Assembly (NCBI GenBank): GCA_017163975.1 | Contig: JAFFSR010000231.1 | Location: 124,001 to 188,000 of the forward strand | Reading direction: 5' to 3' | DNA: 64,000 nt | DNA from: Anastatus disparis | Lineage: Eukaryota > Arthropoda > Insecta > Hymenoptera > Eupelmidae | In this document: positions 45,600-56,079 of the stretch, piece by piece | Position numbering within the stretch: the stretch's first letter is position 1 | How the letters are laid out: each line of letters starts with the position of its first letter | Position numbers and translations under genes: made by a program | The notes under the pieces: model-generated | Told to the model about the DNA's origin: nothing | Seen by the model: only the letters and a program-made list of their open reading frames with translations | Databases searched by the model: none

Positions 45600-48471
45600 C
45601 CTCGTCGGACACGGAAGGAATACGCCTTCACGTCATAGATAAATTAGTTAACGAAACCTTTTTGGTAGATACGGATGCGGAAGTATCATTAGTTCCAAAA
45701 GGAAAGAATAACAAAAAGAAAGCAACGCGCGTTAAATTATACGCAGCAAATAATACGCAAATAAACACATATGGCGTAATATATAGGGAATTAGACTTCG
45801 GGTTTAAGAATAAGATCAAATGGACGTTCATTGTAGCAGACGTACCATATGTGATACTAGGTGGCGACGTCATTCAGCACTACCATTTACTCCCAGATCT
45901 GACCCGACGGGAGCTCGTGGATGCAAAAACGGGTGAGTCAGTCGCAGGTACGGCAAAGAAAGTAACATATTTGCAAGTGTCGTTAATAGACCCGAGGAAT
46001 AGGTACGCACATATAATAAAAGAATTTCCATCGGTGCTTGGGCTTGAAAAGCCAAAAATTAAAAGAAAAATAGATGTGTACCACCACATCACCATAGTGG
46101 GACCGCCAGTAGCGCAGAAACCGCGCAGATTGGCACCTGATAAGCTGCAGGCGGCAAAGCAGGAGTTTAAGAGGTGGTGTAAGGAAGGCATTTGCCAACC
46201 TTCAAAAAGCCCTTGGGCTACACCTATCCATATGGTTCCCAAGAAAAATGGTGAGTGGAGGATCTGTGGCGACTATAGAAAGTTGAACACAGTCACGGTG
46301 CCAGATAAGTACCCAATTTCCAATCTCCAGGACTTCATATATAATTGAGAAAAAAAAACTATTTTTTCCGCACTCGATTTGGAAAAGGCATTCCTGCAGA
46401 TTCCTATATTCCCAGAGGATGTACCAAAGACAGCGGTGACGACTCCATTCGGACTTTATGAGTTCCTAGTGATGACATTCGGATTTCGAAATGCTGCGCA
46501 GACATTTCAGCGATACATAAACCAGGCTGTGGGCGACCTGGACTTTGTGTTCGCATTCGCTGATGATATCTTGGCTGCATCTTCATCAGACGAGGAGCAC
46601 CAAGAACATCTTAGAGTCGTCCTTGAGAGGTTGGAGAAGTTTCACCTCAAACTGAACATAGATAAATGTCAGTTTGGAGTCGATAAACTTATCTTCTTGG
46701 GCTATCTCATCGACAGAAATGGATTCAAACCGGATCCATCTAAGGTCGAGGCGATACAAGCCTTTAAGAAGCCCCAGACAAAAGACGAGATGCGTCGATT
46801 TCTGGGAATGGTAAACTTTTATAGAAAAAGCATACCAAGAGCCGCGGAGGTACAGAGACACCTAGTAGCTATGATAAAGGATATTAAGAAAAAGGATTAA
46901 AGATCCGTGGAATGGACCGAACACGGGAAAAGATTTTTTCTTTAAAACTCAGTGTACGTTTTTCTACGTATATGTATAAACATTTACATCTAGAAATTCC
47001 GGGTAAGACCACTGTAATAGAATGAAGGGTTCGTTCTTGGAAGTGCTTTTCCTTCACGCAAAGTCTTTATTCACGTGAACGTTTCTTGGGCATGCGTGCA
47101 CTTGATTTCTCAGTGCACATTTCGGCGATTCACCTTATATTCTTATAGTTTACACTTCAATACTTGATGCCTTAATACGATGCATAGAAAATCAGAGTGC
47201 TCGACCGCGAAATCACGAGCTACTAACATATAGTAACAAGATGAATAATAGACTATATGAATAACATGAAGTTCTTTCTATTACAGTAAGCAAGCATTCT
47301 GCCGTAAGAGGTCGCTAAATTTTACACTTTGTTTTAAAGAAAAAATCTTTTTCCGTGAAGAAGCAGAACGAGCATTCAAGACAATAAAAGAAGAATTAGC
47401 GAATATTGCGTATCTTGCATTTCCGGCTAAGAATGCGGAGATTAGGTTAGTTACGGATGCGTCGAATTTCGCGATGGGCGCAGCGTTAGAACAGAGAATA
47501 GGAAATGAGTGGAAGCGACTGGCTTTCTTTTCAAAAAAACTTACCCCCGCACAATCGAATTACTGCACGTACGATCGTGAATTGATGGCTATTTACGAGG
47601 CTATCAAATATTTTGGTTACTACTTGGAAGGTAGAGAGTTTACGGTATGCACAGACCGTAAACCATTGGTGCATGCGCTAGGCAAAAGCTTAGATAGCTG
47701 CACAGCACTGCAAGCAAGGAAGTTGACGTATATTGCAGAATATAACGTGAAAATCTGCTATTTACCAGGAGAGAATAACGTGGTGGCTGATGCACTATCG
47801 AGAGTTGATGACTTCCGATTTCCGACAATATTCTTACTAGATGAGATAGCTAGACAACAAAGGGAAGATCAACAGCTGCAGGACATAATAAGTAATCCGC
47901 AGCATCAACTTAAGCTGGTAAAATTGCAATATGGTGTAGAATACACGCCATTTTATTGCGAAATAGCACGAGACTCCCTGAGGCCGTATATACCGGATGC
48001 GCTGAGAGCAGTCATTTTTGAACTCTTTCACAGCAAAGCACATCCATCTGCTAGGCCAACTAGTAAGATGATAAGAAAGCAGTACGTATGGCCAAATATG
48101 AACAGATAGATAACATCTTGGTGCAGAGCATGCATGGAGTGCCAACGATCGAAAGTTACTAGGGAAAACAAGTTTTTACCTATGAAGTTTAGCAAACTAG
48201 ATGGACGGTTCGCCCACGTGCATGTCGACTTAGTTGGTCCGTTGCCACCTAGCAAAGGTTACAGATATCTTGTGACTATGATAGACAGGTATACTAGGTG
48301 GCCGGAGGCGATGCCCGTATACGATGCATCGGCTCCTTCTGTCTCACGCGCTTTTTATGACACGTGGGTGTCTCGTTTTGGTGCACCTGTCATCATCACT
48401 ACAGATTGCGACGAGTATACATACTCACGCATTCAAATTTCCCGCCTGACGACCGAGCTACTAGAACAGTA
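45587..48471 (+). pseudogene. pol: Ty3/gypsy pol (protease, RT, RNase H, integrase), truncated and interrupted
   Basis: Domain order is protease, RT, RNase H, integrase, as in Ty3/gypsy. The protease active site reads DTDA instead of DTGA. RT starts about 46130 ([15 protein letters not shown]). A frameshift at the poly-A run near 46350 precedes [11 protein letters not shown], and the catalytic box is FADD at 46556-46567. A stop near 46898 and MITE M (46922-47357) separate RT from RNase H, which has TDASNFAMG, YDRELMAIYEA and TDRKPL. Integrase has an HHCC finger (KAHPSARPTSKMI to CRACMECQRSKV) with a TAG at 48107-48109, then HVDLVGPLP and IITTD, two of the three catalytic acidic residues. It ends at 48471 against another element. 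Confidence 0.85.
46922..47357. mobile_element. MITE M inside pol
   Basis: 436 bp with inverted ends reading CACGGGAAAAGATTTTTTC on the left and CACGGAAAAAGATTTTTTC (other strand) on the right, continuing to TTTAAAAC. Pol text rejoins across it (WTE on the left, EAERAFK on the right). The apparent flank duplication is only AA. The first bases resemble the CACGGAGAAAA termini of element C. Confidence 0.75.
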
Positions 48472-49120
48472 GTTCTGAGCTCAGCCGCCAGGTGGCAACC
48501 CCAAACGCCGCTACACGCATTAAGAAAAATGAGGCCGGAGTATATAAGAGGCCGAGAAGCACAGCTAAGCAAGCAGTGTAGACTATAGTCTCCTCTCTCT
48601 CTTTACCTAAGTGAGCACACAAGGCTAAGAGAGAGTGAGACCGATAGTAGCTGGCTACCTTGGCTTGTGGAGCACCACAGCTTAGGTAGAGCTTCTCTCT
48701 CTCTTGCATACGAGGGTAGATCAAGTTAGCACACAGGTCTACACTCTAATGCATATACAGGCAATATAGAGATGCGTCAAGTGAGCACACAGGCGCATAT
48801 CTATGTTACCTAAGAGCATACACTAGCCGTTTTTGCCGCCGCATACTTACCGTTGCGCCGTTGAATTCAAGGGTGCCGTCCACCCAAAAGCTTGATAGAT
48901 TTTCATAACCGCGTATTAAATTAAATTAAGGGTGTCGTCCACCCAATTTTACCGAAGTTTAGTATAGCGTGTTAATTTGTTATTTAAGCGTCGCGCATTT
49001 ATTTAAACATTCAATTGAATTTGTAATTATTCTTTTGGTTTCCTTTCTTATTTTATTGTTACAGGAAAAGGCCGCCGACGAAAGACAGGCCGACCCAGCC
49101 GAAACCCTGTTAAAGTCAAT
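48472..49120. mobile_element. second LTR-like module abutting the broken integrase
   Basis: Sequence changes abruptly at TAGTTCTGAGCTCAGCCGCC. A TATA-like GAGTATATAAGAGG lies at 48537, followed by several partial repeats: GTGAGCACACA(A/G)GGC at 48612 and 48780, and AGGGTGCCGTCCACCC / AGGGTGTCGTCCACCC at 48869 and 48927. It ends near CCGAAACCCTGTTAAAG. It does not match the 42119 LTR. A solo LTR of another family is likely, but no flanking duplication was found. The next 150 bp (49121-49268) are AT-rich and unassigned. Confidence 0.5.
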
Positions 49121-49268
49121 TAACAATTAATAAATCAAATTACTTCTTTTATTTTTTATCTAAATACATTTACAACAGTTAGATTTTTATTTGTTTCATA
49201 AAGTTTACATTTCTTTATTTAGTTTCATTATACCAATCAAATTTACTTTTATTTACTGCATTGAAATC

Positions 49269-50961
49269 TTAACAAGCCGTCAAGTGGCCAATATCAAACC
49301 AAAAGATAACATTTTTACTTGATGGCTTACACAATGGAGCTTTTTTCTGACCAGAATAAGATTTTCTTTGATAGGCATTGTTTGAACTCTTTTGGTGTCG
49401 TAAATAAGTGCCATCGCGAATAACAAATGAGGTATTATCAAGATTGTAAATCATTTTTGCAGCATTTGCCTGTTCTTGGAGAAAAAAGTCTCGGTTATGA
49501 GATACAACCCTAAAATTATTTGGAAGTACTTGTTCTTCAAAACATTTCAAGATAGAATGAATCGAATCTTGGACAATATTTTCAGATACTTCTAAAATAG
49601 CAGCTATTAATGCGTTTGAATTTCCTGATCTCAGTTTAAATAAGAATATCACTAGAGCTTGAGTAATATTTCTATTGTGAGATTGTCTCATTGATGTTAA
49701 CATATTTTGGATCATTAAAATTCCATTCCATGAATGACCGGTAAATGCTTTTATACGTTCCTCTGATAAAGAATAGGCACTAATATTATCATGTAGTCGA
49801 ATATCAACTTGATCTGATAACAGATTGATAAATTTTTTAATTTCTATATCTTCAATCATAGTTTCTGATGAATAGGCAGACATCATAGGAATTAGATTTT
49901 CAAAGAATCGATTTTTCATTAGATGATCAGGACAGCATCGGTTTCGATTAGGTATGAACGAACGTCTTTTCTTGAAAACTTGAAGACGAGCCTCAAGTGG
50001 TACGTCAACAATATTATTTTTTTTCTACATATGAAACAATATACTTTTGTAATTATCATTCTTTCAAAAGTCAGATCATGTATTAGATTTCTTTAGAATC
50101 AGATTGATCCATTAAGAGGACGCTGGATCTCTCTATCCTTTTCTAATTAAAAAATGTAAATTTTTGGGAAAACTAGTTATTATTGATAGAAATTAAAGGT
50201 TGTCCGCAACTTCTATAGCGAAAAACCATATTTTGTCTGATGAGAGCAAATTAATTTTGTTTTTTTTTTCAAGTAAAGTTTGACATATTTAAATAACGTA
50301 TTCTCTAGCCTAATTTAGGATTTTGTAAGTATGTCAAACTTTACTTGAAAAAAAAGCAACAAAATTAATTCGCTCTCATCAGACAAAATATTGTTTTTCA
50401 CTATAGAAGTTGCGGACAACCCTTAATTTCTATCAATAATAACTAATTTTCCCAAAAATTTACATTTTTCAATTAGAAAAGGATAGAGAGATACAGCGTC
50501 CCCTTAAATGGTAACTTAAAAAATTACTAGACTTTTGGTTGTCAAAAATTGAAGATCCTTGTGAAAATTCATAGTATGATTGTAATGATTGAGTATTACA
50601 TGTTTTTGTTTCGTTTTAATCTATTGAAACTTGAGATATTTCGGAAGATACTTCTTCATCAGTTTGCGTTTCTTCTGGCTCATTAATTAGTTTGATTACT
50701 GAGACTCTGATCTGCTGTGCTAACATTTTGAGATTGTGAGAATTTTGTATATTTTGATCTCGAAAAACATTTGGAGCACAAAATGTCATTTGGCTGAACA
50801 TAAAAGTCATAAGTCTTGGAAAACCATTCAGCCTTATCCTTTGTCTTAATCTCTTTTGCACCTATTTTATTATTTTTGCGAAGTACGTTTCCACATTTGC
50901 AACATCTTGCATCAATTGTTTTTAATTTTTTGTTTGGTGGCTCTTCTATTGTAGAATTCAT
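49269..50961 (-). pseudogene. IS5/Harbinger-like transposase, N-terminal and catalytic part
   Basis: The minus-strand start is at 50961 (MNSTIEEPPNKKLK), followed by a four-Cys finger, CCKCGNVLRKNN and DILCSKCFSRSK. Frameshifts and a stop follow, then MITE P at 50116-50503. The frame resumes with CFICRKKNN-like text, PNRNRCCPDHL and the clean stretch 49919-49269. That stretch carries an HTH-like segment (KLRSGNSNALIAAILEVSE) and the start of a DDE endonuclease (VIRDGTYLRHQKSSNN, YSGQKKAPLCKP), where DGTY supplies an acidic residue. After LCKP the frame ends in unrelated text. The remaining catalytic part is missing and the tail lies at 41751-42118. Known relatives encode one protein of roughly 600-700 residues. 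Confidence 0.75.
50116..50503. mobile_element. TTAA MITE P inside the Harbinger-like gene
   Basis: 388 bp hairpin: GAGGACGCTGGATCTCTC on the left, complement of GAGATACAGCGTCCCC on the right. TTAA duplications lie at 50112-50115 and 50504-50507. The arms pair through GGTTGTCCGCAACTTCTATAG and AAACTTTACTTGAAAAAA, with a loop of about 40 bp at 50305-50330. Confidence 0.92.
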
Positions 50962-51025
50962 TTTGATCTATAAATTACATAATCTCGAAATTTAACAAAT
51001 ATAAGATAAACGTAAACTTACTTAA

Positions 51026-51549
51026 GGTGGCATGAGCGGGCTAAGATCATAGATAACGTATAATGCAACTTATTTAATTTCTAACCCTAGATCTGTCAAC
51101 ATCGTTTTGGGAACGTTGTTAAAAACTGAATATTCTTTATGATTTTATATGTTATTTGTAGATTCTGCTCGTATTCGAAATACTCCTACCCATCCAATGT
51201 TGACAGTACACAAAAATATTTGAAATTTTTTATAGTTAATCATAAATAAATCTTTTTTCTGTGATTAACCCGATTAAAAAGATAGTTTATTCTAATCTTA
51301 GCAAAAAAACTAATGATAGATCACTATTTTATACGAATTTATATTTTTATTTTAAAATTATGGATAATTTTTAATTAAATTGCATAAGTTTATATGTTAA
51401 ATTTACTAATTTTTAATTTCATTTTACTCATTTATTTGATGGTTGACCCCAGTTGTTCTTTATACCATTGTAAAGCTTTGAGTTTCTCTTTTAATTTGTA
51501 TTAGTTTCATATCATGCTATATTTTTAAACGTAACCCGTTCACGTCGCC
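51026..51549. mobile_element. TTAA-flanked MITE O
   Basis: 524 bp. Left end GGTGGCATGAGCGGGCTA, right end complement GGCGACGTGAACGGGTTA. TTAA lies at 51022-51025 and 51550-51553. The internal part is AT-rich without a gene or strong fold-back. Confidence 0.65.
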
Positions 51550-52171
51550 TTAAGCGGGACCCTACTGAAAAATTTCAAATGAGATCACAAATGAGGTCTC
51601 AAATGAGATAGATAGATAGATATCAATTTATTTTGTAAAAGAGTACAAAAAGGCATGTAATACATCAAGCAATAAATAATAATTCTGTATAAAGTATTGC
51701 ACATAATATGATAAGATATCACAGTCAAATATTAAAATTAATATATAATACTGTATCAGTAAGTCACTATGTAAAAGCGATATCACAGACTACTCTAAAT
51801 ACACGCAGAAAGCATGAAAACATAAATTACAATGAAAACAGTCTTAAATATCTATCAGTCATGAAATTAAAATCAAATTAAAATCAAATAACACAATTTA
51901 AAAGATAAAGCATAAAGCATAGTCATGACATCAAATAAAAATAAAATTGGACAAAACAATGCAACAATAAATAATAAAAAATAATATAATAATAAAATTC
52001 AAAGAATAAAAACTTGATACCGAAGATGTCATAACTATTAATAAAAAGAAACAGAATCACTCATTCTTTCTGCATTCATTCAACCATCATTCGCGCTAAT
52101 AAATACATTCACACCTTAAATCTATATATAAGACAAAACAAAATAAATTAACATAAAATTAAAATACTTAA

Positions 52172-52551
52172 GAAGGGGCCGAACTAGCTGTCTTTGTCTA
52201 ATAGCGTTTTTCATCATTTATGTAAACACTATCCGGTATAACAAGAAAAAAATAGCAGCCCCCGCTAGATATTAGTATAATTAGTAAATTTTGTAATAAC
52301 AACCAAATTTTTTACCGCATAGTTTTTGACTAATTAGAGACCTACTAGCAATCTAGAATATAACCCATCTTTTTTGATAGGTCTCTAATTATTCAAAAAC
52401 TACGCAGTGAAAAAATTTGGTTGTCATTACAAAATTTACTTATTATACTAATATCTAGCGGGGGCTGCTATTTTTTTCTTGTTATACCGGATAGTGTTTA
52501 AATAAATGATGAAAAACGCTATTAGACAAAGACAGATAGTTCGGCCCCTTC
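52172..52551. mobile_element. TTAA MITE R in the LINE 3' UTR
   Basis: 380 bp, almost perfectly palindromic: GAAGGGGCCGAACTAGCTG and its complement, then CTATCCGGTATAACAAGAAA and CAGCCCCCGCTAGATATTAG on both arms. Flanks are TTAA (52168-52171) and TTGA (52552-52555). The LINE copy at 10.3 kb lacks it, giving the empty site. Confidence 0.88.
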
Positions 52552-52563
52552 TTGAAATTAAGA

Positions 52564-55230
52564 TCACTCGAGGTCGAGTAAGTACCTCCTTAAAGCCGAT
52601 TTGAACCTGCCGAGCGATGGAAGATTTCTTATATCGGCAGGCAGGGAGTTCCAAAAATGCGCACCTTGAACTTGAAAGGAATTTCTTCCAGTCTCAGTAC
52701 GCATGAAGGGCACCGCGAAGTCCTTAATCTCTCCCCTAGTGGCTACCCTAGGTACATATCTAGTAAAGAGACTCACTAGATACTCTGGAGTATTCATGCG
52801 CACGATTTTGTACATAAGTACAGCCATAAAATACTGTCTCCTTGAATCAGTACGCAGCCAACCAAGAGCAGCTCTATAAGGAGAGATATGATCGCCCATT
52901 CTCACACCCATTACATATCTCACACATGAATTTTGTAGTCTTTGTAAACGTCTTCTCAACCCCTGCGAAGCATCGAGCAAAACTACTGAGCAGTAGTCGA
53001 GGTGCGGAAACAACAAGGCGGCTGCGAGTTGTTTACGCAGGGCCTCAGTGGTGTACCGACGGAAAAACCGCAAACTATACATTACCCTATTAAATTTTTT
53101 AGTCACCATATTAATGTGCAGCTCCCATGACAACCTAGCGTCAAGCACAACACCAAGGCTCACAACGGTATCAGAGAAAGATATGTCGACACCACCCTCA
53201 AGCTCAATCGTTCTTGACTCACCAGTATAGAAGTCATTAATAAATCGACTACTGCCAAAAACGATTGCTTTAGTTTTGCTTGCATTTAATGTGAGAGAAG
53301 CATCGACAGCCCACCCCAACACCGCCCTGGCCGCCCTCCGCAAAATACGAATACCTTCATTCACATGTTCATAAGGGACCTGAGTATAGATTTGGAGGTC
53401 ATCAGCATATAATATGTGCTCGACGAAACAGAGGTCGAGTGTGTCACGTATGTTATTAATGTAAAGGCAAAACAACAGAGGCCCCAGCACTGAACCCTGT
53501 GGAACTCCTAGATTGGTTGTTAGCCAATCTGAATCCTCTTTTAAGTGTGTAGAAACCATTTGTTTCCTACCTGATAAATAGGAGCTAATCCATTCAAGTG
53601 CAGCCCTGGAAAGCCCCATCGATCTAAGCCTCGCAAGCAATTTGGAGGGGCAGATCGTGTCGAAAGCCTTACTAAAGTCAAATAGAAGTAGTAACGTGGC
53701 AAGTTTCTTGTCAAGACCTGATCTTATGTCGTCTGTAAGTTTAAGTATGGCGGTCTGCGTAGAATGGTGCTTTCTGAAGCCAGTCTGCAAAGAGTCAAGT
53801 ATTTTGTGTGTCGTAATGTACTCTTGCAGTTGGTCATGGGCAATCTTCTCCAGAACCTTTGAAAGAAAACATAATATTGCTATTGGCCTAAAATCTTTAG
53901 GCATCTTAGGTGCAGGACACTTCTTTAAAAGCACAATGCGTGCACGCTTCCAAAGGCAAGGGAAGATCCCCCGTGCAAAAGAGGAATTGAAAAGAGTCAC
54001 AAGATGCTCTCCAATAAACGGTAGTGCTTTAAGTATCACACTCTGCGGAATGCCATCCTCGCCCCAAGCCTGTGATGAAAAATGCGAAATCGCAAGGATT
54101 ACATCATTAATATTAATTGGCTTGAAGGCAAAGCCACTTTCACTACACTCCGAAAGAATCTTCTTACGTTCCGCAGTATCATCGTATGGCGAGACTGACA
54201 CTCCCGCAAAATGTGCATTAAGCTCATCAGGAGTGAATCCATTCAAGTCCCCTTGAGGTCCGGAGAGGAGTCCCAGGTCTTTTAACTCCTTCCAGACATT
54301 ACCTCTAGCAAGAGCATCAAACAGTCTATTATGATAATAATTTGTCTTAGCATGTTCTGTCTGTTCGTCTATAGTTTTACGCAGTTTCAAGAATTCGGAG
54401 AGATAACGCTCCTCCTTCGTCCGTTTAAACCTACGATACGTGGCATCTCTCTTGTGCCGCATCTGCGACAACTCTTTATCTATCCAAGGAAATTTATCTT
54501 TATCAATTTTAAGTGATTTTAGTGGCGCCAGATTTTGTATTGCTGCCGTAAGGTTGTCGCAGAGGCAGCCAAGCGCAGATTCCGGGTCAACTGTACCAAC
54601 TGTAAATGGCGTCCAATCACAGCCGGCCAAACTCTGCACCAATAAGTTTGGACAGATATCTTTGTAATTCCTATACTTAATTATCTTTTCATCTATCTTC
54701 ATAAAATTACAAGAAATGCATACATCAATTAAATTGTGCCGACTGTGAAAATTCGCCGGTAAGTTGCGTGCGTCAAGTACTGTGTCATTATCGTCCACAA
54801 GAATCAGGTCAATCCACGTGTGAGACGTCGGAGTATGATGCGTGGCACCGTGCTGAACCAACTGTAACGAAAGCTCAGCCGATAATTTATTAATAAATTT
54901 GGCATCACTGCTCTCACGCAGGAGATCGGCATTCAGGTCTCCCATTATGATTTTATGAGAGTATTCAGAGGCAAAATTTCTTAAGTTATCCAAAAAATCA
55001 GTATTTCTAAAAAAGGAAATTGCAGGAGGTCGATAAATAACAGAAACTAGCACAGCTTCAGAGCTGCCCAATTGCACGGAACAAAAAATATATTCAGGTA
55101 CCTCCGGTTTACCTTCACTATGATTAGTTTGAGTATCCGAAGTAGCCAAAATAGTGCACTTTAAATTATCTTTAATATACAAGGCAACTCCTCCACCACG
55201 CAAGTTTCTGTCCTGTCTGAATACTCTAAT
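52564..55230 (-). CDS. LINE ORF2: endonuclease (N-terminally truncated) and reverse transcriptase
   Basis: One uninterrupted frame of about 890 codons ending at 52564 (LDLE, stop TGA). The preceding ATG at 55249-55251 and the next few codons derive from the host MITE, so the true start is lost. The endonuclease retains GGGVALYIKDN, VIYRPP, GDLNADLL, SHTWIDLILVDD and FHSRHNLI, with catalytic-type Asp, Asn and His, but lacks the first 70-100 residues. The RT has RPIAIL, TGFRKHHSTQTA, LLFDFSKAFD, GVPQGSVLGPLLF and ILYADDLQIY (catalytic Asp pair near 53398-53403), then a thumb and a conserved C-terminal region (HLDYCSVVLLDA, HFWNSLP). The enzyme would nick the target and copy its own RNA. Without the endonuclease start it is probably inactive. 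Confidence 0.88.
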   Translation of the reverse strand: MRVFRQDRNLRGGGVALYIKDNLKCTILATSDTQTNHSEGKPEVPEYIFCSVQLGSSEAVLVSVIYRPPAISFFRNTDFLDNLRNFASEYSHKIIMGDLNADLLRESSDAKFINKLSAELSLQLVQHGATHHTPTSHTWIDLILVDDNDTVLDARNLPANFHSRHNLIDVCISCNFMKIDEKIIKYRNYKDICPNLLVQSLAGCDWTPFTVGTVDPESALGCLCDNLTAAIQNLAPLKSLKIDKDKFPWIDKELSQMRHKRDATYRRFKRTKEERYLSEFLKLRKTIDEQTEHAKTNYYHNRLFDALARGNVWKELKDLGLLSGPQGDLNGFTPDELNAHFAGVSVSPYDDTAERKKILSECSESGFAFKPININDVILAISHFSSQAWGEDGIPQSVILKALPFIGEHLVTLFNSSFARGIFPCLWKRARIVLLKKCPAPKMPKDFRPIAILCFLSKVLEKIAHDQLQEYITTHKILDSLQTGFRKHHSTQTAILKLTDDIRSGLDKKLATLLLLFDFSKAFDTICPSKLLARLRSMGLSRAALEWISSYLSGRKQMVSTHLKEDSDWLTTNLGVPQGSVLGPLLFCLYINNIRDTLDLCFVEHILYADDLQIYTQVPYEHVNEGIRILRRAARAVLGWAVDASLTLNASKTKAIVFGSSRFINDFYTGESRTIELEGGVDISFSDTVVSLGVVLDARLSWELHINMVTKKFNRVMYSLRFFRRYTTEALRKQLAAALLFPHLDYCSVVLLDASQGLRRRLQRLQNSCVRYVMGVRMGDHISPYRAALGWLRTDSRRQYFMAVLMYKIVRMNTPEYLVSLFTRYVPRVATRGEIKDFAVPFMRTETGRNSFQVQGAHFWNSLPADIRNLPSLGRFKSALRRYLLDLE

Positions 55231-55275
55231 CTCATTTGAGATCTCCTTCAAGATCTCATTTGAAATTTTTTAGTA

Positions 55276-56004
55276 GAGGAATAATTTTAGGGAATACTTA
55301 ATAATAATCATGTATAAAAAATAAAAAATAATAACTGATAATAGTTACCATTAACAGTCTATATAAAGTAAAGTTTGAGATTATAATGATAGTTATTGTC
55401 AATTATTAGCAGTTAATCTCTGTTACTAACAGTTATTTTAAGTTTTTATCAGTTATTATTCTTTATTTTTTGTTGATGTATGAGGAAATGTTAAAAAAAT
55501 TTGTAATATATGCAAAAAACAATTAACTGCTAATGAATGTTACTGATAATAATAAAATTTGAGAAAATGATTATTAGTTATTATTGTTTATTATAACTTT
55601 CTTCAACAAAACATTTTTATTATAATAGTTACACAATATTGTTTTTAAGTAAGAATTAAAAATATCTAAAATACTAAAAAAAATTAATAAATTATAGTGA
55701 CCGGTATTGACTGTTATTAAAAGTTATAAAATGTTAATAAAACTCGCAATTCTTAACTTTATACACTTTTACTATGAGTCTTTTTTTTATCTATTATTTA
55801 TCAATGTGATTTAAATATTAAACTGGTTTCCATCTCCTTAACTGAAATCCTCTTTAAATACAGTTATTTTAATATTGATATAATATTCATAATCATTGTT
55901 TTCTGCAACGTAATAGCTTATTTAAAAAATGTGTCAATTATTACGTATCGTGTGCTATTCGTATTGACGCAATACAATACTATTATATTGTATATCTAGC
56001 ATAC

Positions 56005-56079
<75 letters not shown>

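Larger units (their letters stand above)
51606..55230 (-). mobile_element. CR1-like LINE, 5'-truncated, intact 3' end
   Basis: Minus-strand element with ORF2, a 3' UTR of about 0.95 kb (carrying MITE R) and a terminal (ATCT)n tail at 51606-51625. The 5' end lies within the endonuclease: the first LINE residue after the MITE-derived start is about IRVFRQDRN. Same family as the plus-strand copy at 10275-11630, but far better preserved, so it is younger. Confidence 0.88.
51565..55273. mobile_element. small hairpin MITE N split by the LINE
   Basis: The left piece, 51565-51605 (CTGAAAAATTTCAAATGAGATC...), and the right piece, 55231-55273 (...GATCTCATTTGAAATTTTTTAG), are inverted repeats of each other, flanked by TA at 51563-51564 and 55274-55275. 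Together they would form a MITE of under 100 bp. Everything between is the LINE, inserted near the hairpin centre. Confidence 0.65.

Noticed and set aside
45135..46861. Minus-strand frames opposite gag-pol
   Set aside because: Shadows of the real plus-strand reading frames.
48134..49120. Envelope gene downstream of pol
   Set aside because: No open frame follows the integrase; the sequence becomes LTR-like immediately.
53642..54256. 204-codon plus-strand frame
   Set aside because: Antisense shadow of the LINE reverse transcriptase.
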